NCBI GenBank assembly: GCA_007280825.1
Contig: QYQI01000139.1
Location: forward strand, 1-18,220
Length of the DNA: 18,220 bases
Source: Ignavibacteriales bacterium
GTDB lineage: Bacteria > Bacteroidota > Ignavibacteria > Ignavibacteriales > Melioribacteraceae
Direction of reading: 5' to 3'
A model generated the notes under the pieces. That model was not told the origin of the DNA. It did not search any database and saw nothing but the letters and a program-made list of their open reading frames with translations. A program made the position numbers and the translations under genes. Below are positions 1 to 8,170 of this stretch, one piece after another. How positions within the stretch are numbered: the first letter of the stretch is position 1; the number at the start of each line of letters is the position of its first letter.

Positions 1-613
1 GACTTAACATTAATCCAAGAAGTCCAATTGAATCAATGAAGATAATTTCATGCTGAGCTTTAACCTTAGTTTTGAAACAACAGCGAAATAGGTAGGAAAA
101 AAAAGTTCATGATACTTTTGTATAAGTACACTCTGCAAAGAAAATAATTCTAAAGAACTGATTCATTCTTTTGTTAGACAATAATTATATTTATTGAGTA
201 ATCATTTTAGAAAAATATTGTTTAGAAAAAATAATTTAGAACTCAATAGAAAGGTAGTTTAGGAGTTAGTTGGTTACAATTAACATTTACATTTTATTTG
301 AAATGATATTTAATTAGTTAAATTAGCATTAGTAAACCCCCAAAAAATGTCTGCAATTGTAGCTTGTGATATAGTCCTCCTACCTCAAGAAAAAGTGATT
401 TTTCTTTAAAAAATATGTTGACAAGTAGATTTTGAATTCATATTTTGTTGTTGTCCTTGGTAAGGACATAGAAAAAATATTGTGAATATGCTCAAATTAT
501 CGTTGTTGTGTGTGATGGAAATAGATGAAAATCTATATTCATTTTATTTTTTTAAAGTAAAACCATAGATCAATTAACATAAGCACATAAAATAAATGAA
601 GTTAAGTTTTTAT
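1..613. other. AT-rich region without a convincing gene
   Basis: All three plus frames are interrupted early and no reading frame with a start and a ribosome site stands out. The stretch is very AT-rich. One short perfect hairpin is visible at 452-468 (seven-base arms around GGT), without a T-run. A minus frame is open from about 163 to the left edge but has no good start and no clear family. I see no tRNA or rRNA. The region probably contains the promoter of the large downstream gene, but I could not pick out a promoter with confidence. Confidence 0.5.
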
Positions 614-624
614 CTCGACGGAGA

Positions 625-653
625 GCCCGCCTTGTCTGACGACAAGGCGAGGC
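625..653. repeat. Palindromic repeat, variant copy A
   Basis: A GC-rich near-perfect hairpin: the left arm GCCCGCCTTGTC pairs with the right arm GACAAGGCGAGGC around a TGAC loop, with one bulged base. It shares the outer ends GCCCGC...GCGAGGC with the other members of the family at 656-694, 694-733, 826-864, 15435-15470, 17874-17904 and 17998-18030, but has a different self-complementary core. It is first in a tandem cluster upstream of the giant gene. Confidence 0.75.
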
Positions 654-655
654 AA

Positions 656-694
656 GCCCGCTTCGACTTGATGAACGCAGTGAAGCGAGGCGAG
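656..694 (+). repeat. Palindromic repeat, copy B
   Basis: A 39-base element beginning GCCCGCTTCGACTTG and ending GTGAAGCGAGGCGAG. The arms CGCTTC and GAAGCG plus flanking bases can fold into a hairpin. It is identical over all 39 bases to copy D at 826-864. It lies two bases after copy A and abuts copy C, so the three form a compact tandem block of highly structured sequence. Confidence 0.85.
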
Positions 695-733
695 CCAGCT
701 TCGACTTGATGAACGCAAGTGAAGCGAGGCGAG
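694..733 (+). repeat. Palindromic repeat, copy C
   Basis: A third member of the same family, overlapping the last base of copy B. It differs from B by one substitution near its start (GCCAGC instead of GCCCGC) and one extra A in the core. It is followed by TGTGTG, and copy D is followed by the same bases, so C and D share a short downstream flank. Confidence 0.8.
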
Positions 734-782
734 TGTGTGAAATTAAACAACAAAGTAAAAACAAAAACAAAGGAGGATATAC

Positions 783-806
783 ATGCAAGAACTCTTACCA
801 ACTTAA
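783..806 (+). CDS. Possible 7-codon leader ORF with strong Shine-Dalgarno
   Basis: An ATG at 783 opens a seven-residue frame (MQELLPT) that stops at 804-806. It is preceded by a very strong ribosome site, AAGGAGGA at about 770-777, with ordinary spacing. That site is better than the one of the giant gene 100 bases downstream. It may be a leader peptide, the remnant start of a displaced gene, or chance. I see no attenuator logic in its codons. It lies between palindromic copies C and D. Confidence 0.15.
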   Translation: MQELLPT

Positions 807-825
807 GGACGTTAGAGTTTTTAAT

Positions 826-864
826 GCCCGCTTCGACTTGATGAACGCAGTGAAGCGAGGCGAG
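826..864 (+). repeat. Palindromic repeat, copy D
   Basis: Identical over 39 bases to copy B at 656-694. It sits 49 bases upstream of the start codon of the giant beta-helix gene, so it is likely to be in that gene's 5' untranslated region, where the hairpin could influence translation or transcript stability. That role is inferred; the identity of the two copies is seen directly. Confidence 0.85.
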
Positions 865-902
865 TGTGTGTGTAATACTGAATTTTATTTTAACTAATTA
901 AT

Positions 903-907
903 AGGAG
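903..907 (+). promoter_or_regulatory. Ribosome binding site of the giant gene
   Basis: AGGAG lies six bases upstream of the ATG at 914, which fixes that start. The signal peptide begins directly at this codon. Confidence 0.75.
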
Positions 908-913
908 ATTCAA

Positions 914-3900
914 ATGAATCTGAAGAAAATCTTTTTGATGCTTACGTTCTTTGTTCTTCTTGGAACAACGGCGTTTGCGCAAACGTATGTAAGCGCTACA
1001 AATGGCGATGATACGTTCGGTAATGGTTCTGTTGCAACACCATACCGTTCTATCACCAAAGCCGTCACTGTTCTTAATGGTGTTGGTGGTACTATCAGCG
1101 TAGAAGCTGGCGTTTACTCAACAGCTTTAACTGGTGAGACCGGTGGTGCGCTTACAATTAATGATGCTGGCAAAACCTACACATTTGTAGGAACATCAGT
1201 CGGTGTCAACACAACAGTTTCAATCGCTGCCGGTTTTACATTAACAACCGGTACTGTTAACATGGGTTTAACAGGAACAGCGGCTTTTAATTTTGGTACT
1301 GGTACAATAACTTTAACAGCCGGTGCTTTGAACATAGCAACAGCTAATTTTGTGCTTGCAAGCACTGCCGTCTTAACTATAGTTAACGGTACACTTAACA
1401 CAGTGCCTACAACAGGTGCTAATCTAACAGTAAATTTCACGGGTACAGCTGCAGTATCTTCAACATCTGCATTCTTACCTTCTAGTATTGGCGCAGGCGT
1501 TTTAACAATTAACAAAGCTTCAGGCGCTATTACAATTGATAACACTTCTTTAACTTGTGGTGGAATTGCAATAACTAACGTTGCAACAGTTACAATTAAC
1601 AGCAACATTACTTCTACGGGTGCAATAGCAGTCAGTGCTGCTGCTACAGTTAATTTGAATGGTAATATTACAATGGGTACTGCTACTTCCGGTGCTCAGG
1701 TTGATATTACAAATACAACTGGTACAGTTTCTATCGGTGCAAGTTCTGCTAATACTCTTACTTTATATACAACAGTTACAGCTGGTACAGTTGGTACAGA
1801 CGCAAATGTTGGTGAAGTTAAAAATACTGGCGCAGGTACAATTGTAATTAATTCAGCTGTAACTGAAAATATTAAAAATACAGGTACAGTTGCTGATGCT
1901 GGTGATCAGACAGCTCTTGTAGTTACTCTTCCATTATTTAGTAGTTCATCAACCGGAAGCATTACGGTTAATGGAAACGTAACTTTCAATAACACAAACG
2001 TAATTGGAAGTACTAGTTCAACCAACCAAGTAGCTCATACAGTTACTTTATCAAATACAGGTGCAGGTACAGTAGCAATTGCGGGAAGTATTACTACTCC
2101 TGCCTCTGGTTTAGCATGGGCTACTCCTGCTAATGTTTTCATCAATGTAAAATTAGTAAATACCGGCGGTGGTGCATTCACAACAAGAAGCGCAGCTTTA
2201 AGAGGCGCTGCTGGTACTACCGGTATAACCAATGGTACGGCTGCAGGAACAATGACTTTAGGTCAGGTTGGCGATACTTTTACAGCTTCATGGGACATTG
2301 TAAACGATATCGTGGGATCTACACTAACATTAAACGGTACAGGAACTCTTGCTGGTGCATTAACAAACGGTGCAACATCTGCATCCGCAGTTGTTCTTGG
2401 TGCTAACCAAACAATTTCAGGTATTGTTACAGTTACAACTGGAACTATTCGATTAAATGCAAATACACTTACTCTCAGCGGAACAGGTGCTGGAGTTTTA
2501 GTAAACAGCGGAGACATTTTCTCTGCAGCTTCAGGCGCAACAGGTTCTGGCTGGGTTAAATTTACAGGTGCAGCTCCAACCATGACTGGCACCGGAGCTA
2601 TGCCGAACGTTGAAGTTGCAAATGCTACATCTTTTGCTTCAGCATCAGGCAATGTATACTGGGGTGAGTTTAAAACTTCAGGTGCCGGTACTGTTACAAT
2701 TGGCGGCACTTCTGATATTAAAGGAAATTTAACTGTAAATGGTGCGGGCACTATTACTATTAACGATGCTGGTAACGCTGCAACAACTGTACGCGGCCAG
2801 GTTAATATGAATTTAGGTAACATTACATTGGGTACAGCCGGTTTAACAGTTACAGGCACATTCAATATGTCTGCAGGTACTTTTACTTTTGCCACACATA
2901 CATTAACACTTATAGGAAACTTCAACAGAACAGGCGGTACAATTGATGCAGCCGCTGCCGGTACTGGTACTTTGGCTTTTGCAGGTACAACAAGCCAGAC
3001 TTTTACACCCGGCACACAGATGAACGTTTATAACGTTACGGTTACTAATACTGGTAACTATTTACTAAACGTTGTTACAGATGATATTGTTACGATTAAC
3101 GCTTCTTTGATTGTATTGAACAATTTTACAATCACAACAGGACAGGTTGCTTTAGGAACAGCTAATATAAGAATGGCGCAAACCGGTGCGGTAAGCGCAA
3201 GATTTACAAATAACGGACGCGGATATACATCAACCGGTATCGGCGGTATTATATTCGAAGGCGTTGGAACCAATACCGGCGCAGCTGCTGACGGCTGTGT
3301 AATTACAGGTTCACAACCATTCTCAAACATCTATGTTAGATTATCCACCCCTGCTAACAATGTATATTGCCTTGGAGCAGTTGTAATTTCCGGGACAGTT
3401 ACATTAGATGGCGGAGGTATTATATGGAATGCAGCAACTGAAGCTGGCGATGCATTCACAGCAAGTACTTTAACTCTCAATCAGAGTTTAACAGGAACAG
3501 CTTACCCAACAGTAGTTATCAACACTGTGAACACACATGGTTCACCATTCTTAGTTGATGGTGCAGATGGCGGTGCTGTTGCTTTAGCTATTACTACATT
3601 GTATAACTTGACCTATTCCGGCAGTTCAGCCGCTACATTGACAGCTACAGATTTTGTTACAGCAAAAGTTAACAACTTCTCATTAGTTCAAGGAACTGGT
3701 AAGACTATTCAAGTATTAGCCGGACCTATTGCTATTGCCGGTAACTTGAATGTTGATCCTCTTGAAACTTTGAACTTAGCAAACATCGGAGCTCGTGTAT
3801 TAACAGCAAGCGGCAATACTGCTGTACATACCGTTAACGGTACAGTAACCGGCGGTACACTTGCTATTACAGGTAATGCCGCAACCTTAACAGGCGGTGT

Positions 3901-6900
3901 TGGAACAGGAAACGTTTCTTCGGTTGCTACTTTAACAGTAACAAACGCATCAGGCACATTCACTTCAACAGGAATGAAAGTTCTTGGTGATGTTACTATT
4001 AATGGCGCTGCTCTTGTATCAAATATTACATTAAATTCAGCCACTGCAACTTTGACTACATTTACAAATACTGCCGGCACAACAACGTTGAATTTAAATT
4101 CAACAGCAGTTTCTGCGGGCGGTAACTATACAGTTACAGCGGGTTCTGTAAATTTAACTATGAACGGTGCTGCTGCCGGTACTGCCACAATTGGCGGTAC
4201 GCTTAATGTTAATGGCGGTACATTAATTCTTGGTTCACATGTATGGGTTACAGGCGCTGTTACACATGACGGAACTAGTGTTATTGCACTTGGCAATTTT
4301 AATTTAACTCCAGGTGCCGCTTATACACACAATAATACAGCAACATTCACAGCTGGTACAGGTAAACTTATCTCTACCGGTGCTGGTGTAATAAACTATA
4401 CATTCACAACAACCGTATCAATTCCCAACTGGACAGTTAATTCAGCCGGTACAATTACTTTTGTAACTGCCGGTGCAACAGTATCAGGTATTTTTACGCA
4501 TACACTCGGTGCTATTGATCTTAATAGTCTACCTCTTACGATTTCAGGTAACACATATACCTATACAGCAGGAACGTATGCAAATACTGGTACAGCTGCT
4601 ACAGGCGTTGTTAATTTAACAGGAACAGCTCTGAACATTACTTCTTCTGGTACTCCTTCTTACGAGTATTTGAATGTAAATTCAGATGCAGGAACAGTTA
4701 CTTTCAAATCTAATAATGCAACTGCACGTACATTTACTGTTACTAAAACATTTACACATACAAAAGGTAACATCGTTTTAGAAATCAACGATCTCGTTCT
4801 TGGCGATAACGGTGCTGCAAATGCTCAATATACCGTTGTTTCTACTGCTGGCACGGTTACAGGTACAGCAACAGGCGCTAATTTAGGCGAGGTTGCATTT
4901 ACTGGTAATATTGCTGCAGTTCAGAATTTATCATTAGGTGCAGATTATTCTATTCAAAATTTAAGAATTGCAAATTTTGCTCATACTTCAGTTTCAAAAG
5001 TAGGAACTGCTTCTAAAATTCTTACAGTCGGCAGCAACTTTGGATTGGGAGATGATTTTACTTTCCTAACAACTTCTACATTAGTTCTTGGTGCTGGCTG
5101 TACAATTACCAGAACCAACGGCGTATTTGATGTAGTTCCTACATTCGGAACAACAACAAACGTTGTTTATAGTGCTGCTCTTAATACTGGTAAAGAATTA
5201 CCAGCAACAGGATTGAATGATCTTACAATTGACGGTGCGGTTGTTTTCGCAACTTCTGCCGGAAGCCCAACTGTTAACGGTACACTTTATATGACAAGTG
5301 GTACTATTGATTTAACAACAAATTCAAAAGTACTAACTTTGGCTTCGGGTGCAACAATTAACAGATCTGCTGGCGGATGGTTAGCTGGTACAGACGCTCC
5401 TACAGTTACAAGCTACAAACTTATTTATTCCGGTGCAGCTGCTCCTCTTACCCCAGCTGCTGAATTAATCTCTACCTCCTGCACAGATCTTACAGTATCT
5501 ATGACTGGCGGCGGAGTTACTTTGACATCTAGCAAAACTGTTGGTAATTTCTCAATGAGTCCAACAGGCGCAGGCGCAGCTACTGTTTATTTTGGAGTAG
5601 GTGCTGATAATGCACTAATAACATTTACTACAACTGGTACTACAACAATTAATGCTGGTATCGTATCCACAATGGATGCTGCTGCTGCAAACACAAGTGC
5701 TTCAACATTTGGTGTTAACGGTTCTCTCGTAGTTAATGGCGGATCCTTCGGCGTATTAGGAACAGATAATGGTGCAGGCGCTGACGGAGGATTGAATGTT
5801 ACGTTCGGTGGTGCAGTAGCTCAGAGTGTTACTTTAAATGGAGCTACAACAATTCCAAACATTACATTAAGCAGCACAGGTACAACAGCTGCTAATTCTA
5901 TTATAAATGTAACGGGTGGCAATTTAACAATTACAAACTTATTGACCTTTACAAATGGTATTTTGAACATGGGTTCAAATACTCTTTATTTACCTCGTCC
6001 TACAGGTGCTGCAAATGGTGGTTTAGCATTTGACAGAAGTGCAGTAACAGTAGGTAAATTTGGTAACGTTGTTGGTAAAATTAGTCGTCCAGCAAATTCA
6101 AATGACGGCGCAGGCGCAACAAATGGTCGTTTCGAATTCCCATCGGGAACTTCAACAGGCGAATATCGTCCGACTGCAATTACCTTTACACCTGCCTATG
6201 TAGTTAACAATCCAGTTAGTATTGAAGTTAATCATATAGCTTCAACACCTGGTGGTACCGTTGGTCTGCCATTGAATGGCGGTAACGGTATAACAATTGG
6301 AAACTACGCTCCTTTCTATTGGTTAGTCAATACTACACCTACAAGCTTAAGTTCAACTCAGAACTTCGATATCGAATTTCAGGCTAATAATATAGGTGTT
6401 CCATATACTAGCGATCAATCATTAAGAATCGTTAGAAGACAGGATGGTAGTGCTACAACTAATGGTTGGTCAATGCAGGGAACTGCTGCTAACTATGCAA
6501 ACTACCAGGTTGTTACGGGAGTAGATACTACTGTAGTTGCTAGAACAACATCTTCACAAGGTGGTTTGGTTGCTCAAGGCAGCCGTTTTGCAATAGGCGT
6601 TCCTTCAAGAGTACCAAGCTTTAACGCACCTGCTGTACCTACATCTACTGTAGCTGAAGGCGCAACTGCAATAATTCAATTTACAGCTGTTGGTCTTAAT
6701 TCAAACGATGGTACAGTTACATATAGCAAAATATCAGGTCCTACATGGGCTTCATTAAACACAACAACCGGTTTGGTAACCTTAACTCCTGGTTATACAG
6801 ATTATTCAGCTACACCTTATACGCTTGTAATAAGAGCCACCACGGCTACTGCTCTAACTGCTGATAAAACGGTTACTATTACTGTTACAAATACAGACCA

Positions 6901-8083
6901 ACTTTCAACATGGGCTACTGCAACAACGACAGTTAATGCTGCAACTGCTACAACAAGTACTGGTGTTGCAAAAACCATTACTTATTCAGCAACAGATCCA
7001 GATGCTGGTGATGTAGTTACATACGAATATACTGTAACACCGGCAGTAAGTGCTGGTTCAGTTGTATTCTCAGCAACAGCAGGTACATTAGCATTCACAC
7101 CAGCTTTTGCAGACGTTGCAAATTCTCCATTTACATTTGTTGTACGCGCTAAGAGCGGAACGCCTGCAGTTTATGCAGCAACAAATATTACAACTGTATT
7201 CTCTGTTACAAACACATATGCAAAGGGTGATGTTAACAAGAGCGGCGGTGTTACAAACGCTGACGCTGTATTAGTATTAAACTACCTTGTTGATCCGGTT
7301 ACATATCCATTAACTGCAGAACAACTATGGTTAGCTGACTGCGACGCAAACGGTGTAGGTAACGGTACAGTTACAGCTTACGATGCAGCATCTATACTCA
7401 GAAAATCACTTCCGGTTGGTGGAGCTTTCTTACCTAAGACAGTTGCAGCAGCAGGAACGGTTTCATTCGGTAAATTCTCAAGTGACAAGGGTACCTTTAC
7501 ATTACCTATTACTTTAGAAAATACAATGGGTGTTAGCTCAGTTTACTCAGAAATTCAATTAGGCAGTGCAGTTGAATTCACTGGCGTTCAAGGAAGATTA
7601 CCTGAAGGCTGGTTAATGTCTTCGAAATATGAAAATGGTACATTGAAAATTGCTATGGCAGGCCTAACTCCATTATCCGCTGGCGACGTAGCTTTAGTAA
7701 ATCTATCACTAAAAGACAAAGATGCCAAAGCAAATGTTACTGGTAGTGTAATGTTGAACGATCAAATAGGTTCTTCTTTAAGTGCTCAGATAAAAGAAAT
7801 TCCAAACGATTTCTCTGTTAGTCAAAACTATCCAAACCCATTCAACCCGACTACAAGCATTAAATACGGTATTCCTCAAAATGCTAGAGTTAACTTAACA
7901 GTATTTAACATTCTTGGTCAGTCAGTAAGAACATTAGTAAATGCTGAACAAGAATCTGGTAATTATACAGTTATTTGGGATGGAAGAAATGATTTCGGTG
8001 GTCAAGTTTCTTCAGGTATCTATCTCTATAGAATATCTGCAGGCAGCTTTAGCCATACAGTAAAGATGAACTTATTAAAGTAA
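914..8083 (+). CDS. Giant T9SS-exported beta-helix protein with dockerin
   Basis: 2389 residues. A signal peptide (MNLKK, hydrophobic core, cleavage after A-F-A at about 22) starts at an ATG with a good AGGAG site. Residues 25-70 carry the YVSATNGDD...GNGS...PYRSITKA signature seen at the start of right-handed beta-helix proteins. Residues to about 1730 are repetitive, rich in Thr, Gly, Ala, Val and Asn and poor in charged residues, with recurring 'G-x-F-x-x-x-x-G-x-I-x-L' turns. A beta-rich segment (about 1735-1900, with GRFEFPSG) follows, then two Ig/cadherin-like modules (about 1900-1993 and 1996-2102). A dockerin-like region (about 2103-2175) has loops DVNKSGGVTNAD and DCDANG...TVTAYD. 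A cohesin-like beta-sandwich (about 2180-2292) and a T9SS type A sorting tail (2297-2389, NYPNPFNPTT) complete it. The expected location is the cell surface or outside the cell. Its role as adhesin or scaffold is inferred; no catalytic domain is seen. Confidence 0.9.
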   Translation: MNLKKIFLMLTFFVLLGTTAFAQTYVSATNGDDTFGNGSVATPYRSITKAVTVLNGVGGTISVEAGVYSTALTGETGGALTINDAGKTYTFVGTSVGVNTTVSIAAGFTLTTGTVNMGLTGTAAFNFGTGTITLTAGALNIATANFVLASTAVLTIVNGTLNTVPTTGANLTVNFTGTAAVSSTSAFLPSSIGAGVLTINKASGAITIDNTSLTCGGIAITNVATVTINSNITSTGAIAVSAAATVNLNGNITMGTATSGAQVDITNTTGTVSIGASSANTLTLYTTVTAGTVGTDANVGEVKNTGAGTIVINSAVTENIKNTGTVADAGDQTALVVTLPLFSSSSTGSITVNGNVTFNNTNVIGSTSSTNQVAHTVTLSNTGAGTVAIAGSITTPASGLAWATPANVFINVKLVNTGGGAFTTRSAALRGAAGTTGITNGTAAGTMTLGQVGDTFTASWDIVNDIVGSTLTLNGTGTLAGALTNGATSASAVVLGANQTISGIVTVTTGTIRLNANTLTLSGTGAGVLVNSGDIFSAASGATGSGWVKFTGAAPTMTGTGAMPNVEVANATSFASASGNVYWGEFKTSGAGTVTIGGTSDIKGNLTVNGAGTITINDAGNAATTVRGQVNMNLGNITLGTAGLTVTGTFNMSAGTFTFATHTLTLIGNFNRTGGTIDAAAAGTGTLAFAGTTSQTFTPGTQMNVYNVTVTNTGNYLLNVVTDDIVTINASLIVLNNFTITTGQVALGTANIRMAQTGAVSARFTNNGRGYTSTGIGGIIFEGVGTNTGAAADGCVITGSQPFSNIYVRLSTPANNVYCLGAVVISGTVTLDGGGIIWNAATEAGDAFTASTLTLNQSLTGTAYPTVVINTVNTHGSPFLVDGADGGAVALAITTLYNLTYSGSSAATLTATDFVTAKVNNFSLVQGTGKTIQVLAGPIAIAGNLNVDPLETLNLANIGARVLTASGNTAVHTVNGTVTGGTLAITGNAATLTGGVGTGNVSSVATLTVTNASGTFTSTGMKVLGDVTINGAALVSNITLNSATATLTTFTNTAGTTTLNLNSTAVSAGGNYTVTAGSVNLTMNGAAAGTATIGGTLNVNGGTLILGSHVWVTGAVTHDGTSVIALGNFNLTPGAAYTHNNTATFTAGTGKLISTGAGVINYTFTTTVSIPNWTVNSAGTITFVTAGATVSGIFTHTLGAIDLNSLPLTISGNTYTYTAGTYANTGTAATGVVNLTGTALNITSSGTPSYEYLNVNSDAGTVTFKSNNATARTFTVTKTFTHTKGNIVLEINDLVLGDNGAANAQYTVVSTAGTVTGTATGANLGEVAFTGNIAAVQNLSLGADYSIQNLRIANFAHTSVSKVGTASKILTVGSNFGLGDDFTFLTTSTLVLGAGCTITRTNGVFDVVPTFGTTTNVVYSAALNTGKELPATGLNDLTIDGAVVFATSAGSPTVNGTLYMTSGTIDLTTNSKVLTLASGATINRSAGGWLAGTDAPTVTSYKLIYSGAAAPLTPAAELISTSCTDLTVSMTGGGVTLTSSKTVGNFSMSPTGAGAATVYFGVGADNALITFTTTGTTTINAGIVSTMDAAAANTSASTFGVNGSLVVNGGSFGVLGTDNGAGADGGLNVTFGGAVAQSVTLNGATTIPNITLSSTGTTAANSIINVTGGNLTITNLLTFTNGILNMGSNTLYLPRPTGAANGGLAFDRSAVTVGKFGNVVGKISRPANSNDGAGATNGRFEFPSGTSTGEYRPTAITFTPAYVVNNPVSIEVNHIASTPGGTVGLPLNGGNGITIGNYAPFYWLVNTTPTSLSSTQNFDIEFQANNIGVPYTSDQSLRIVRRQDGSATTNGWSMQGTAANYANYQVVTGVDTTVVARTTSSQGGLVAQGSRFAIGVPSRVPSFNAPAVPTSTVAEGATAIIQFTAVGLNSNDGTVTYSKISGPTWASLNTTTGLVTLTPGYTDYSATPYTLVIRATTATALTADKTVTITVTNTDQLSTWATATTTVNAATATTSTGVAKTITYSATDPDAGDVVTYEYTVTPAVSAGSVVFSATAGTLAFTPAFADVANSPFTFVVRAKSGTPAVYAATNITTVFSVTNTYAKGDVNKSGGVTNADAVLVLNYLVDPVTYPLTAEQLWLADCDANGVGNGTVTAYDAASILRKSLPVGGAFLPKTVAAAGTVSFGKFSSDKGTFTLPITLENTMGVSSVYSEIQLGSAVEFTGVQGRLPEGWLMSSKYENGTLKIAMAGLTPLSAGDVALVNLSLKDKDAKANVTGSVMLNDQIGSSLSAQIKEIPNDFSVSQNYPNPFNPTTSIKYGIPQNARVNLTVFNILGQSVRTLVNAEQESGNYTVIWDGRNDFGGQVSSGIYLYRISAGSFSHTVKMNLLK

Positions 8084-8101
8084 TTGCGTTTAGAATTTTA
8101 G

Positions 8102-8121
8102 GGCGGATAGAAATATCCGCC
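8102..8121 (+). promoter_or_regulatory. GAAA-capped intergenic hairpin
   Basis: GGCGGATA pairs perfectly with TATCCGCC around a GAAA tetraloop, 18 bases after the stop of the giant gene. No T-run follows, so it is not a standard intrinsic terminator. It could protect the 3' end of the upstream message, mark a processing site, or act as a weak attenuator before the next gene, whose start is about 50 bases further on. Confidence 0.55.
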
Positions 8122-8161
8122 TTAGATTCTGATGCTTGAAAAAACGAACAATAAAAAAACT

Positions 8162-8165
8162 GAGG
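8162..8165 (+). promoter_or_regulatory. Ribosome binding site deciding the start of gene 2
   Basis: GAGG five bases before the ATG at 8171. This supports 8171 over the in-frame upstream ATG at 8132, which would add 13 polar residues ahead of a signal peptide and has no comparable site. Confidence 0.65.
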
Positions 8166-8170
8166 TCATA

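Noticed and set aside
113..120. TACTTTTG as a Bacteroidetes-type -7 box (TAnnTTTG)
   Set aside because: No TTG at the expected upstream spacing and it is about 800 bases from the first gene.
2..163. Minus-strand frame open to the left edge (contains IIFIDSIGLL), and a short plus-strand tail (3-56, ending MKIISC)
   Set aside because: Each is too short for a family call. The IIFIDSIGLL stretch faintly recalls a Kdo-transferase loop, but the frame begins far too close for such a protein. Sequence left of the window would decide.
570..897. Three short frames across the palindromic cluster (570-788 and 610-801 minus, 706-897 plus)
   Set aside because: They are translations of the repeats themselves, with no independent support.
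1659..1847. Plus-strand frame of 62 codons inside the giant gene
   Set aside because: A shadow in another frame, with a monotonous Leu/Gln/Val translation and no ribosome site.
2263..3015. Long antisense frame of about 250 codons inside the giant gene, with similar shorter ones at 1177-1608, 2035-2232, 3058-3330, 3709-4080 and 13198-13413
   Set aside because: They mirror the codon pattern of a repetitive Thr/Gly/Ala/Val-rich gene, have low-complexity Val/Pro/Ala translations and no family features.
8132..8134. ATG at 8132 as start of gene 2
   Set aside because: It would put 13 polar residues before the signal peptide. The ATG at 8171 has a GAGG site and begins the signal peptide directly.
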